NCBI GenBank assembly: GCA_016219165.1
Contig: JACRCB010000114.1
Coordinates: 1-5,391 of the forward strand
Source: Deltaproteobacteria bacterium
Lineage (GTDB): Bacteria > Desulfobacterota > GWC2-55-46 > DRQE01
Direction of reading: 5' to 3'
Length of the DNA: 5,391 bases
Below, in pieces: positions 1-5,391 of this stretch; the first letter of the stretch is position 1; each line of letters starts with the position of its first letter. The translations under genes and the position numbers were made by a program. A model generated the notes under the pieces. That model saw only the letters and a list, made by a program, of their open reading frames with translations. It was not told where the DNA came from and ran no database searches.

Positions 1-30
1 ATGTTTCGGCGTGAGGACACGCCGAAACAT
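1..30. repeat. Perfect 12-bp inverted repeat downstream of queA
   Basis: ATGTTTCGGCGT at 1-12 is the exact reverse complement of ACGCCGAAACAT at 19-30, with the 6-base loop GAGGAC. It lies 30 bases past the queA stop and touches the window edge. Whether a U-run follows on the minus strand is not visible. It could be the queA terminator, a shared bidirectional terminator, or a dispersed palindrome. The structure is certain, the role is not. Confidence 0.65.
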
Positions 31-60
31 CAAGTGGTGCTGGGTCGCAATGACAAAGAT

Positions 61-1110
61 TCACACCACCATCATGCAGTCGCCGTAACTGTAGAACCTG
101 TACCTTAAAGCCACGGCCTCCCTGTATGCCCTCATTACATTTTCCTTCCCCGCGAACGCGCAGACGAGCATAAGGAGGGTCGAACGCGGCAGGTGAAAAT
201 TCGTAACGAGGGCATCCACCACCCTAAAGGAAAACCCCGGGTAGATGGTGAGGGAGGTTTTGCCGCTAAGAACCGGGTTGTCGAAACCTCCCATGAATGC
301 GCTCTCGATTGCCCTTGTAACAGTCGAGCCTATTGCCACAACCCTTCTTTTCTCCCGCTTCGCCCGGACTATCGAACCCGCGGCTTCCGGCTCGATTCTG
401 AAAGATTCTCCCGGAACCGCGTGCCTTGAAATATCCCCCTCCCTTACGGGCATGAATGTCGCCGGCCCCGTGTGGAGCGTGAGATAATGGACCTCCACCC
501 CCATGCCTCTAATTTCCTCGATTATCTTTTCCGTAAAGTGAAGCCCGGCCGTAGGCGCGGCCACCGCACCGTCGTTTTTAGCGAATACGGTCTGGTAGCG
601 GGTTCTATCGGATTCATCCGCCGCCCGCCTTATATAGGGGGGGAGCGGGACGGCGCCGAGTCCTGCCATCCTCCCCCTCACATCCCTTCCTGAAAAAACA
701 AACACCCATAAACCGTCAGGGTCTTTTCCGATGTAATCGGCTGCAATCCCCCCTCCCCCCCGGTCCCCGAACTCCACCCTCGCCCCTTTTCTTATCCCCT
801 TCGCCGGGCTCACCATGCACCGCCACTCTTCTGATTCCTTCCCCTCCTTAACCCTCTCGACCAGAAAGATTTCGACCCGGCCGCCGGTAGTCTTTTTCCC
901 GGTAAGCCTTGCGGGAATGACCCTCGTATCGTTAAAGAGGATAACGTCGCCTTTCCTTAGATATCTTTTTATATCACGGAAAGCAAGATGCTCCGTTGCC
1001 CCGCCATTTCTATAGAGGACCAGAAGCCTCGAAGCATCCCTCTCACTAAGGGGGTACTGGGCTATGAGTTCTCCGGGCAGGCAGTAATCAAAGTCCTCGG
1101 GTTTCATCAT
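61..1110 (-). CDS. queA: S-adenosylmethionine:tRNA ribosyltransferase-isomerase
   Basis: This enzyme transfers and isomerises the ribosyl part of S-adenosylmethionine onto preQ1-modified tRNA (Asp, Asn, His, Tyr) to give epoxyqueuosine, the penultimate step of queuosine synthesis. From the ATG at 1110 it has 349 residues, typical for the family (E. coli about 356). Signatures in order: FDYCLPGELIAQYPLSERDASRLLVL (7-32), GDVILFNDTRVIPARLTG (54-71), GRVEIFLVE (77-85), PLPPYIRR (155-162), RYQTVFAKNDGAVAAPTAGLHFT (171-193), LTLHTGPATFMPV (210-222), LVTNFHLPRSTLLMLVCAFAG (301-321) and RYRFYSYGDCMM (336-347). The frame stays open for 74 codons upstream, but that part runs through the hairpin repeats and has no family similarity. 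Two adjacent ATGs (1110 and 1107) are possible starts. No tgt or queG-like gene is visible. Confidence 0.96.
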   Translation of the reverse strand: MMKPEDFDYCLPGELIAQYPLSERDASRLLVLYRNGGATEHLAFRDIKRYLRKGDVILFNDTRVIPARLTGKKTTGGRVEIFLVERVKEGKESEEWRCMVSPAKGIRKGARVEFGDRGGGGIAADYIGKDPDGLWVFVFSGRDVRGRMAGLGAVPLPPYIRRAADESDRTRYQTVFAKNDGAVAAPTAGLHFTEKIIEEIRGMGVEVHYLTLHTGPATFMPVREGDISRHAVPGESFRIEPEAAGSIVRAKREKRRVVAIGSTVTRAIESAFMGGFDNPVLSGKTSLTIYPGFSFRVVDALVTNFHLPRSTLLMLVCAFAGKENVMRAYREAVALRYRFYSYGDCMMVV

Positions 1111-1115
1111 GGGTA

Positions 1116-1121
1116 ACCTCT
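1116..1121 (-). promoter_or_regulatory. queA ribosome binding site
   Basis: AGAGGT on the minus strand lies 5 bases before the ATG at 1110 and 8 bases before the ATG at 1107. It fixes the start of queA to this tandem ATG pair and argues against the much longer open frame upstream. The second ATG has slightly better spacing. Confidence 0.7.
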
Positions 1122-1152
1122 GAAAAATTATCTTGAGAGAACCCGACACAAC

Positions 1153-1340
1153 CTTTGGATGGGTTCCCCGTAAAAAGGTTCTCGACCCATGCTCCGCATG
1201 GGTGCCCCGCTCTCTCCAAAAATTTTCAGTTCTGGTGGGCACAGCCCACCCTAAAAGTCTTTGGAGGGAGTCTGGGAAAACTTTCCGACCCACCCTTCGG
1301 GTGGGTGCCCGAAGGTTCCCCCGAAAATACAATTTTCCAG
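1153..1340. repeat. Two imperfect tandem copies of an ~80-nt hairpin element
   Basis: Copy 1 spans about 1153-1229 and copy 2 about 1259-1340, offset by 103-110 bases. On the plus strand both read CTTTGGA-GGG, then an A-rich stretch, then CGACCCA, a 9-base hairpin top, TGGGTGCCC, and finally a CC-AAAA-TTTTC-AG block. The hairpins are perfect: 1185-1203 (ACCCATGC/TCC/GCATGGGT) and 1288-1306 (ACCCACCC/TTC/GGGTGGGT). The inner stem differs between copies at two base pairs, and in both cases both strands change together, so pairing is kept. In copy 2 the AT block is itself a hairpin (GAAAAT/ACA/ATTTTC, 1323-1337). This fits a REP- or MITE-like dispersed element. It fills most of the spacer between the spoIID-like gene and queA. 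Confidence 0.7.
1234..1250. repeat. Perfect 7-bp hairpin between the two tandem repeat copies
   Basis: GGTGGGC and GCCCACC pair perfectly around the 3-base loop ACA. It lies in the roughly 29-base joint between the two copies of the larger element and has the same style of short loop and G/C-rich arms. On the minus strand the bases after it are AGAACTGAAAATTTTT. The T-run begins 11 bases past the stem, too far for a standard intrinsic terminator. Confidence 0.6.
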
Positions 1341-1372
1341 AATTTCCTTAGATATAAGGGATGGGCTGGCCT

Positions 1373-1401
1373 TTAATATCCTCCGCCCGCGATGACGGCA
1401 A
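1373..1401 (-). promoter_or_regulatory. Candidate sigma-70 promoter for queA
   Basis: On the minus strand TTGCCG (1401-1396) and TATTAA (1378-1373) are separated by exactly 17 bases. Both hexamers match the vegetative consensus in four of six positions. It lies just after the spoIID-like stop and would start transcription near 1366, giving queA a leader of about 255 bases that contains the whole hairpin repeat region. No operator or riboswitch fold was recognised near it. The match is modest, and read-through from spoIID is an alternative source of queA mRNA. Confidence 0.4.
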
Positions 1402-1422
1402 TCAGACCTCTCCATAGTCCGG

Positions 1423-2541
1423 CTAATACACCCTCCGGAGTTCCGTCCCGGGATAGTAGTGCCTCAATATCTCCTTGTAACCGTAGCCGTCCTCGGCCAT
1501 GCCCTTTGCGCCCCACTGAGACAACCCCACCCCGTGCCCGGAACCCCTTCCGCTGAATACAAATTCATCCCCCCTCTTTTCAACCTCAAACAGGGTGCTC
1601 CTCAGCGCCGAGTAGCCGAGTGCCTTCCTGAACTCTACCCCGGTGAGCGTTAAGGCATTACCCCCACTACCCTTTATAACGAGTTTTTTTACCCTCCCCG
1701 TCTTTGTCCTTTCCGTAACCTTCAAGGCCTCTATTCTATCCACCTCGTAGCCGGCCTTCTTGAAAATCCCGCCCAGCGAAGAAGAGGAAAGCGACAATTC
1801 CCAGAGGTAACCCGCGGAAGTCCTGTCATAGGCGCTTTTCACACCCCGCAGATAAGGGTAATCAGCACCCCATACTTCCTTGCAATCCTCGGTAACCCCG
1901 CCTCCGTTTGAATGATATACGGTAAGGGCCGGCATGCCGTCATAGGTAAGCACCTCCCCTTCGGTCTCTTTTACCGCATGCAGGGAAGCCTCGTCCTCTC
2001 CCCCGGCGCCCGTGTAGACCTGGTCCATAAGGGTGGAGGTAAGGTCGAACAACGGATTGGCCCTCGCATCCCTTTGATGGACCGCGTATGTCCTCGCTAT
2101 GACGGCCTGCGCCTTTACCGCCTCTGCCGGCCACATGGAGGATATCTCGCTGTTTATTATTCCCGCGATGTAGGGCTCAAGCGGGACTTCGTTTATAACC
2201 ATAAGCCCAATACTGCCTTCCCTCTCATCCTCCCTGACCTCTATAATCCCCCGGTAGGGCCTTTCTTCCACGTATATGAATTCGTCTTCAGGCGTATACC
2301 TCAAAGGCAGCGTTGTTTCCTTTGCGTTAAGCGTTACCCTCCCATCCCCTCCGTACTCAAACCTCATCTCGGAAGAGGCGGACGAACCTTTTATAAGGAG
2401 GTCCGTTTTGCCTTTTAGGATAAGCACCCTCATATCCGGAGACTCTTTCCCTCCGGCAATGATACCCCCGCTGGCACAGCCGCCAAAGAGGACTATGAAA
2501 AATAAGACGGCGAGGCTTAAGCGTCGGCCCTTCTTTCTCAT
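1423..2541 (-). CDS. SpoIID/LytB-domain lipoprotein, probable peptidoglycan lytic enzyme
   Basis: A 372-residue protein with a lipoprotein signal: basic MRKKGRR, a hydrophobic core, and the lipobox LFGGC with C22 as the likely acylated residue. S24 at the +3 position and the lack of Asp at +2 fit outer-membrane sorting if the cell is Gram-negative. The SpoIID domain (PF08486) begins near 117 (NEVPLEPYIAGIINSEI) and continues through PAEAVKAQAVIARTYA, then VYHSNGGGVTEDC and VWGADYPYLRGV. E132 in NSEISS aligns with the Glu known to be essential in sporulation SpoIID, which cleaves denuded glycan strands. The C-terminus has the family signature GRGSGHGVGLSQWGAKGMA (332-350) and ILRHYYPGT. Outside endospore formers such proteins are thought to act in cell-wall remodelling; I see no sporulation gene here. 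ATG start, weak ribosome site, TAG stop. Confidence 0.9.
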   Translation of the reverse strand: MRKKGRRLSLAVLFFIVLFGGCASGGIIAGGKESPDMRVLILKGKTDLLIKGSSASSEMRFEYGGDGRVTLNAKETTLPLRYTPEDEFIYVEERPYRGIIEVREDEREGSIGLMVINEVPLEPYIAGIINSEISSMWPAEAVKAQAVIARTYAVHQRDARANPLFDLTSTLMDQVYTGAGGEDEASLHAVKETEGEVLTYDGMPALTVYHSNGGGVTEDCKEVWGADYPYLRGVKSAYDRTSAGYLWELSLSSSSLGGIFKKAGYEVDRIEALKVTERTKTGRVKKLVIKGSGGNALTLTGVEFRKALGYSALRSTLFEVEKRGDEFVFSGRGSGHGVGLSQWGAKGMAEDGYGYKEILRHYYPGTELRRVY

Positions 2542-2571
2542 TGTTTTACCATTGACAAGGGGAACGGCCTT

Positions 2572-2760
2572 TTAGAAAAAGGTCCCGGCGTAGAGCAGCA
2601 GAAGTCCGCAGAATGCCGAAAGGACCCCCATTATCCTTAGATTTCTTGCCGGTATCTCCTGCAAGATGAGCGCCCACTCCTTTACCCTGCCGGGGAAGGC
2701 AAGATAGGGGATTCCTTCGAGCATCAAAACCGCGCCTAAAACGCTCAATATGAAAGGCAT
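2572..2760 (-). CDS. DUF2065 family small inner-membrane protein (YjeT-like)
   Basis: A 62-residue protein with two hydrophobic helices, about 2-22 (PFILSVLGAVLMLEGIPYLAF) and about 42-60 (IMGVLSAFCGLLLLYAGTFF). They are separated by an amphipathic linker containing P-x-R-x-KEW and the helix LQEIPARNLRIMG. The early 'L-x-L-x-EG-x-PY' pattern, a Pro/Arg near 24-25, 'Lx-E-x-P-x-R-x-LR' and a C-terminal LLLLY are what I know of DUF2065/YjeT proteins, and the full length agrees (about 60-65). No biochemical function is established for the family; in E. coli yjeT lies near hflC and purA. The ATG is preceded only by TTAAAAAG, with no good Shine-Dalgarno. The spoIID-like gene follows after 30 bases, so the two probably share a transcript. 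Confidence 0.82.
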   Translation of the reverse strand: MPFILSVLGAVLMLEGIPYLAFPGRVKEWALILQEIPARNLRIMGVLSAFCGLLLLYAGTFF

Positions 2761-2809
2761 CTTTTTAACCCGGATTGCGCGCGAGTCCCAAGCCGCTGTA
2801 AACGAGGAT

Positions 2810-2839
2810 ACTTTAAGGCCAAGGCGTTCGCCTTAAAGT
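2810..2839. repeat. Perfect 10-bp inverted repeat with 10-base loop
   Basis: ACTTTAAGGC at 2810-2819 is the exact reverse complement of GCCTTAAAGT at 2830-2839. The loop can form a competing hairpin: AAGGC-GTTC-GCCTT at 2821-2834 uses part of the right arm, so the two folds exclude each other. There is no U-run on either strand. It sits in the 164-base gap between the cytochrome and DUF2065 genes. It could be an operator-type palindrome, an mRNA hairpin or a dispersed repeat, and the sequence does not decide. Confidence 0.6.
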
Positions 2840-2848
2840 TTGCGAAAG

Positions 2849-2865
2849 GCCGGGGTTATCCCGGC
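2849..2865 (-). terminator. Weak candidate terminator after the cytochrome c gene
   Basis: On the minus strand GCCGGG and CCCGGC form a perfect 6-bp, all-GC stem around the 5-base loop ATAAC, about 60 bases past the cytochrome stop. The tail is CTTTCG, not a real U-run, so efficient intrinsic termination is doubtful. It may stall, weakly terminate or simply protect the upstream mRNA. The stem is certain. Its role is inferred from its place between two genes. Confidence 0.35.
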
Positions 2866-2924
2866 GGCAGGTAAAGCGGTAACACCTTTTATAATAAGTC
2901 TTCCATAACATCAACATCCGCGGT

Positions 2925-3614
2925 TTATTCCTGCATGGAAAGATATACGGCGAGCGCCCTCATCTCCTTATCCTCCAATATCCCTTTGTAAACCGGCATG
3001 CCTTTGGGCCGGAAAGACTCCGGGTCTTTCAGATACATGTATATCCAGTCCCGGTCGAGCCTACGGCCGGCCCCGACGAGGCTCGGCCCGCTCAGGCCGC
3101 CGACGACGGAACCGTCTTTTTTTATCCTGTGACATCCGTAACAGCCGCCCTTTTTTTCGAATACAATCCCGCCGCTTCGAGCCTCGCCCCTGCCTGCCTT
3201 TATAATCCCGGCCTTCGACTTTTTCGCCTTAAGCGCCATGAGATACGCCGAAACCTCTTTTGCCTCCCCTTCGGAAAGGCGCGGGTGGTTATCAGGGTTC
3301 TCCACGGTAATCGACCCGTAAGACATCGGCCTCAGGGGGAGAGGGTTTGCAAGCCACCTGTCCAAAAAACCGGCCCTGAATTTACTTCCCGCATACCAAA
3401 GCGGCGGGCCGGATTTCTCATCCGCCGCCTTTGCGGGTGTGGCTACCCCGTGGCAGGCAAAGCATTTTCTGCCTTCAAAAATCCCTTTCCCGCTCATTGC
3501 GCCTTGGACTGCGGACACGGCGGGGAAGGCCAAAAAGAGGACCAATACTACGCCCTTGAAACTCCATGAAAACTCCTTAAGCGAAAGACCCCTCGCCCGT
3601 AACATCCGTCTCAT
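2925..3614 (-). CDS. Exported diheme c-type cytochrome
   Basis: A 229-residue periplasmic or membrane-anchored electron carrier with two cytochrome c domains. The N-terminus has a basic stretch, then a hydrophobic core at about 20-36 (GVVLVLFLAFPAVSA), read as a Sec signal with possible cleavage near A35 or A39, or as an uncleaved anchor. Heme site 1 is C51-F-A-C-H55 and heme site 2 is C158-Y-G-C-H162. Likely sixth ligands are M97 (PLRPMSYG) and M206 (PKGMPVYK), each roughly 40-45 residues after its CXXCH, as in class I cytochromes. The ATG overlaps the rng stop (ATGA), so translation is probably coupled. GAGGTGG lies 2-3 bases before the ATG and a stronger AGGAGG lies 13 bases before it. A second in-frame ATG at codon 4 is possible. 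The electron partner cannot be told, since no oxidase or reductase gene is present here. Confidence 0.92.
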   Translation of the reverse strand: MRRMLRARGLSLKEFSWSFKGVVLVLFLAFPAVSAVQGAMSGKGIFEGRKCFACHGVATPAKAADEKSGPPLWYAGSKFRAGFLDRWLANPLPLRPMSYGSITVENPDNHPRLSEGEAKEVSAYLMALKAKKSKAGIIKAGRGEARSGGIVFEKKGGCYGCHRIKKDGSVVGGLSGPSLVGAGRRLDRDWIYMYLKDPESFRPKGMPVYKGILEDKEMRALAVYLSMQE

Positions 3615-5077
3615 ACCACCTCGTATTCCTCCTGATGGAAGGTATCAACCGATTTTACGGCAATCCTTTTTCTGAAGCGTTTTACGAGTTCATCGAGGAC
3701 GTTCCCGTCTTCCTTGATGCGCTTTGCTATTCCCGGGTTTACGTAAATAACGGTCTTTCCCCTTCTAAGCGGCAGTTCCTTCACAAGGTCCCTGTATATT
3801 TCCATAATCACGGTGTCTTTTCCCTTGATAAGGCCGTTCCCGTCGCAATAAGGGCACGCATCGAGGAGCGACTGGGTGATACTCTCCCTCGTCCTTTTCC
3901 GCGTCATCTCCACTATCCCGAGTTCCGACACCTTGAGGATGTTTGTCCTTGCCTTGTCGGCCCTCAACGCCTCCTTGAGCGTCTTATAGACCTTTTCCCT
4001 GTTTGTATCTTTCGCCATGTCTATGAAATCAATGACTATTATCCCGCCTATGTTCCTCAGTTTCAACTGGTGACAAACCTCCTCTACCGCCTCGAGGTTC
4101 GTCTTCAATATAGTCGCCTCGGAGTCCTTCCTGCCGACGTACTTGCCGGTATTGACGTCTATCGCGGTCAACGCCTCCATCTGGTCTATTACGATATGCC
4201 CCCCGGAGGGCAGCCACACCTTCCTTGTAAGCGCCTTCGCAAGTTCGACCTCTATGCCCCTCTTGTCGAAAAGCGTGTCTTTGCCCTCGTGGAGTTCTAT
4301 CTTTTCCCTGGGTTCCGGCATGAACTCGGAGACAAACCCCATCGTCCTCTCGAATTCCTCTTTCGAATCTATGATGAATTTCCGGACGTCCTCGCCGAGC
4401 ATATCCCTTACGGACCGGAGCGTTAAGTCGAGTTCCTCGTAGAGAAGGGCCGGGGCCTTTGCCTCGGACATCCTCTTTGAGACCGTCTGCCATAGTTTCG
4501 TCAGGAATTCCATGTCGGCCATTATCTCGCGGCTGTCCCTTCCCTCGCAAACGGTCCTTATTATGAAGCCGTATCCCGGGGGTTTGAGCCGCGAAACTAT
4601 CTGCCTCAGCCTTCTCCTCTCCCTCTCATCGAATATCCTCCGGGAGATTCCGACCTTTGCGTGCGTGGGCATGAAAACGAGATAACGCCCCGGAAGCGCC
4701 ACATAGGAGGTAAGCCTCGCCCCTTTCGTCCCCATGGGTTCCCTTTCCGCCTGCACAAGTATCTCCTGCCCCTCCTGAAGAAGGTCCTGTATGCGCAATG
4801 CCGCGGGCTTTTCTTCCTTATCCTCCTCAAGAAACTCCACGTTCTCGAGCACGTCGCTTGCATGGAGAAAGGCCGTCCTTTCGAGCCCTATCTCGACGAA
4901 TGCGGCCTGCATCCCCGGAAGCACCCTCACCACCTTGCCCTTGTAGATGTTCCCGCTTATGCCCCTGTCCCTTTTCCTCTCCACATAAAACTCCGTAAGG
5001 ACATCGTCCTCTGTAACGGCGAGTCTGGTCTCGAAGGGATTTGAGTCGAGCAGTATCTCTTTTTTAGGATTACCCAT
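3611..5077 (-). CDS. rng: Ribonuclease G (RNase E/G family endoribonuclease)
   Basis: This is a cytoplasmic single-strand-specific endoribonuclease used in 5' maturation of 16S rRNA and in mRNA turnover. From the chosen ATG it is 488 residues, the usual RNase G length, so it lacks the long C-terminal degradosome scaffold of RNase E. An S1-type RNA-binding region lies at about 37-125 (NIYKGKVVRVLPGMQAAFV, then ERTAFLHASDV). The DNase I-like catalytic region carries AIDVNTG with D307 and IVIDFIDM with D350 and D353. D307 and D350 match the Mg-binding aspartates known from E. coli RNase E. CPYC at 408-411 is the Zn-link motif that joins protomers. An in-frame TTG at 5200, overlapping the upstream stop, would add 41 residues rich in Arg, Pro and Ala. 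I prefer the ATG at 5077, where family similarity begins, although no clear Shine-Dalgarno precedes it. The gene ends in the ATGA that starts the cytochrome gene. Confidence 0.96.
   Translation of the reverse strand: MGNPKKEILLDSNPFETRLAVTEDDVLTEFYVERKRDRGISGNIYKGKVVRVLPGMQAAFVEIGLERTAFLHASDVLENVEFLEEDKEEKPAALRIQDLLQEGQEILVQAEREPMGTKGARLTSYVALPGRYLVFMPTHAKVGISRRIFDERERRRLRQIVSRLKPPGYGFIIRTVCEGRDSREIMADMEFLTKLWQTVSKRMSEAKAPALLYEELDLTLRSVRDMLGEDVRKFIIDSKEEFERTMGFVSEFMPEPREKIELHEGKDTLFDKRGIEVELAKALTRKVWLPSGGHIVIDQMEALTAIDVNTGKYVGRKDSEATILKTNLEAVEEVCHQLKLRNIGGIIVIDFIDMAKDTNREKVYKTLKEALRADKARTNILKVSELGIVEMTRKRTRESITQSLLDACPYCDGNGLIKGKDTVIMEIYRDLVKELPLRRGKTVIYVNPGIAKRIKEDGNVLDELVKRFRKRIAVKSVDTFHQEEYEVV
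3616..3633 (-). promoter_or_regulatory. Ribosome binding region of the cytochrome c gene, inside the rng 3' end
   Basis: Reading on the minus strand, AGGAGG occupies 3633-3628 and GAGGTGG occupies 3622-3616, both within the last codons of rng. The first is 13 bases from the cytochrome ATG, which is long. The second is only 2-3 bases away, which is short. Neither spacing is ideal, so re-initiation by ribosomes finishing rng at the ATGA overlap is a likely contributor. Confidence 0.5.
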
Positions 5078-5189
5078 AGTCGGTATCGAGGCGGACTCGA
5101 CCGCGCCGCGAGGCGTCGACGCAGGCGCGCCGGGCTTCGCGCGGATACGCTTATCCGGCAGGGAACCCCGCCACGGGCGCTCTCTTTTC

Positions 5190-5391
5190 TCAGGATTCAA
5201 GAACGGTCTTCACTTTCAGGATTGGAATAAGGGAGGCATCGCTGCTTGAGAGGCCCAACAGGCGGGAGACGACCTCAACGGGCTTCACACCGGCACCACC
5301 GCCTTTTGCAAGCGAAATTTCAAGTGCCAGGTCGTCTCTGAGGCTGAATTCATCCAAAAGGGGCTTCAAATACTCGACCTTCCTTTTTTCC
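5190..5391 (-). CDS. DUF2344 / radical-SAM-linked protein, C-terminal end only
   Basis: This is the last 66 codons of a gene whose start lies beyond the window, ending in TGA at 5192-5190. The visible tail contains LALEISLAKGG, then KPVEVVSRLLGL, then a basic hydrophobic strand (ILKVKTVLES). That order, with a 'KP-x-EV-x3-L-x-GL' helix followed by a final strand, is how I remember the end of the DUF2344/TIGR03936 domain. The domain occurs either alone or fused behind a B12-binding radical SAM domain (TIGR03960), and this class of gene often sits directly upstream of rng. The neighbouring rng agrees with the assignment. Which form this is cannot be told, because the radical SAM part would lie outside. 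The function of the family is not established. The family call rests on a short tail recalled from memory and on context. Confidence 0.6.
   Translation of the reverse strand, partial: EKRKVEYLKPLLDEFSLRDDLALEISLAKGGGAGVKPVEVVSRLLGLSSSDASLIPILKVKTVLES

Noticed and set aside
1111..1332. N-terminal extension of queA by 74 codons
   Set aside because: The frame is open but runs through the hairpin repeats, has no QueA similarity, and a good ribosome site sits right before the ATG pair at 1110/1107.
1153..1340. CRISPR array
   Set aside because: Only two imperfect copies exist, they contain internal palindromes, spacing is irregular and no cas gene is present.
1111..1422. preQ1 riboswitch upstream of queA
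   Set aside because: I looked for a small C-rich-loop pseudoknot near the start codon and saw none. The hairpins present have 3-base loops and repeat architecture.
1912..2418. 168-codon open frame on the plus strand
   Set aside because: It lies antisense inside the spoIID-like gene, has no recognisable domain, and is explained by codon bias of the true gene.
2881..2920. Promoter TTGATG with TATAAA for the DUF2065 gene
   Set aside because: On the minus strand the hexamers are only 15 bases apart, and the site lies before the GC hairpin. Too weak to list as a feature.
3635..4426. 263-codon open frame on the plus strand
   Set aside because: It is antisense to the conserved catalytic part of rng. 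Its peptide shows no family pattern and mirrors rng codons.
4029..4550. 173-codon open frame on the minus strand
   Set aside because: It overlaps rng in another frame and is rich in Arg and Gly without any motif, as expected for an out-of-frame reading.

Overview
The window looks like an ordinary chromosomal stretch from a moderately GC-rich, probably Gram-negative bacterium. All recognisable genes lie on the minus strand, so transcription runs from the high-coordinate end to the low one. A SpoIID/LytB lipoprotein, a diheme c-type cytochrome, RNase G and a DUF2344-type tail directly upstream of RNase G together suggest a deltaproteobacterial (Desulfobacterota-like) or neighbouring lineage. 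That placement is an inference from gene content, with no marker gene behind it.

Layout in the direction of transcription: (1) 5391-5190, the C-terminal end of a DUF2344 / radical-SAM-linked protein, cut by the window edge; (2) 5077-3611, RNase G (rng), complete; (3) 3614-2925, an exported diheme cytochrome c whose ATG overlaps the rng stop in an ATGA; (4) 2924-2761, a spacer with two hairpins, one of them a weak terminator candidate; (5) 2760-2572, a 62-residue DUF2065 (YjeT-like) membrane protein; (6) 2541-1423, a SpoIID/LytB-domain lipoprotein; (7) 1422-1111, a 312-base spacer with a candidate promoter and a tandemly repeated hairpin element; (8) 1110-61, queA of queuosine biosynthesis; (9) 60-1, a spacer ending in a perfect 12-bp inverted repeat.

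Functionally the genes are a mix: RNA processing (rng), tRNA modification (queA), envelope or peptidoglycan work (SpoIID-like lipoprotein, DUF2065 membrane protein) and periplasmic electron transfer (cytochrome c). They probably form two or three transcription units: DUF2344-rng-cytC, then DUF2065-spoIID, then queA, which has its own candidate promoter. No complete new system is visible. The most notable non-coding signal is the queA leader. It holds two diverged copies of a roughly 80-nt element whose hairpin stems differ by compensatory changes, with a third perfect hairpin between them.
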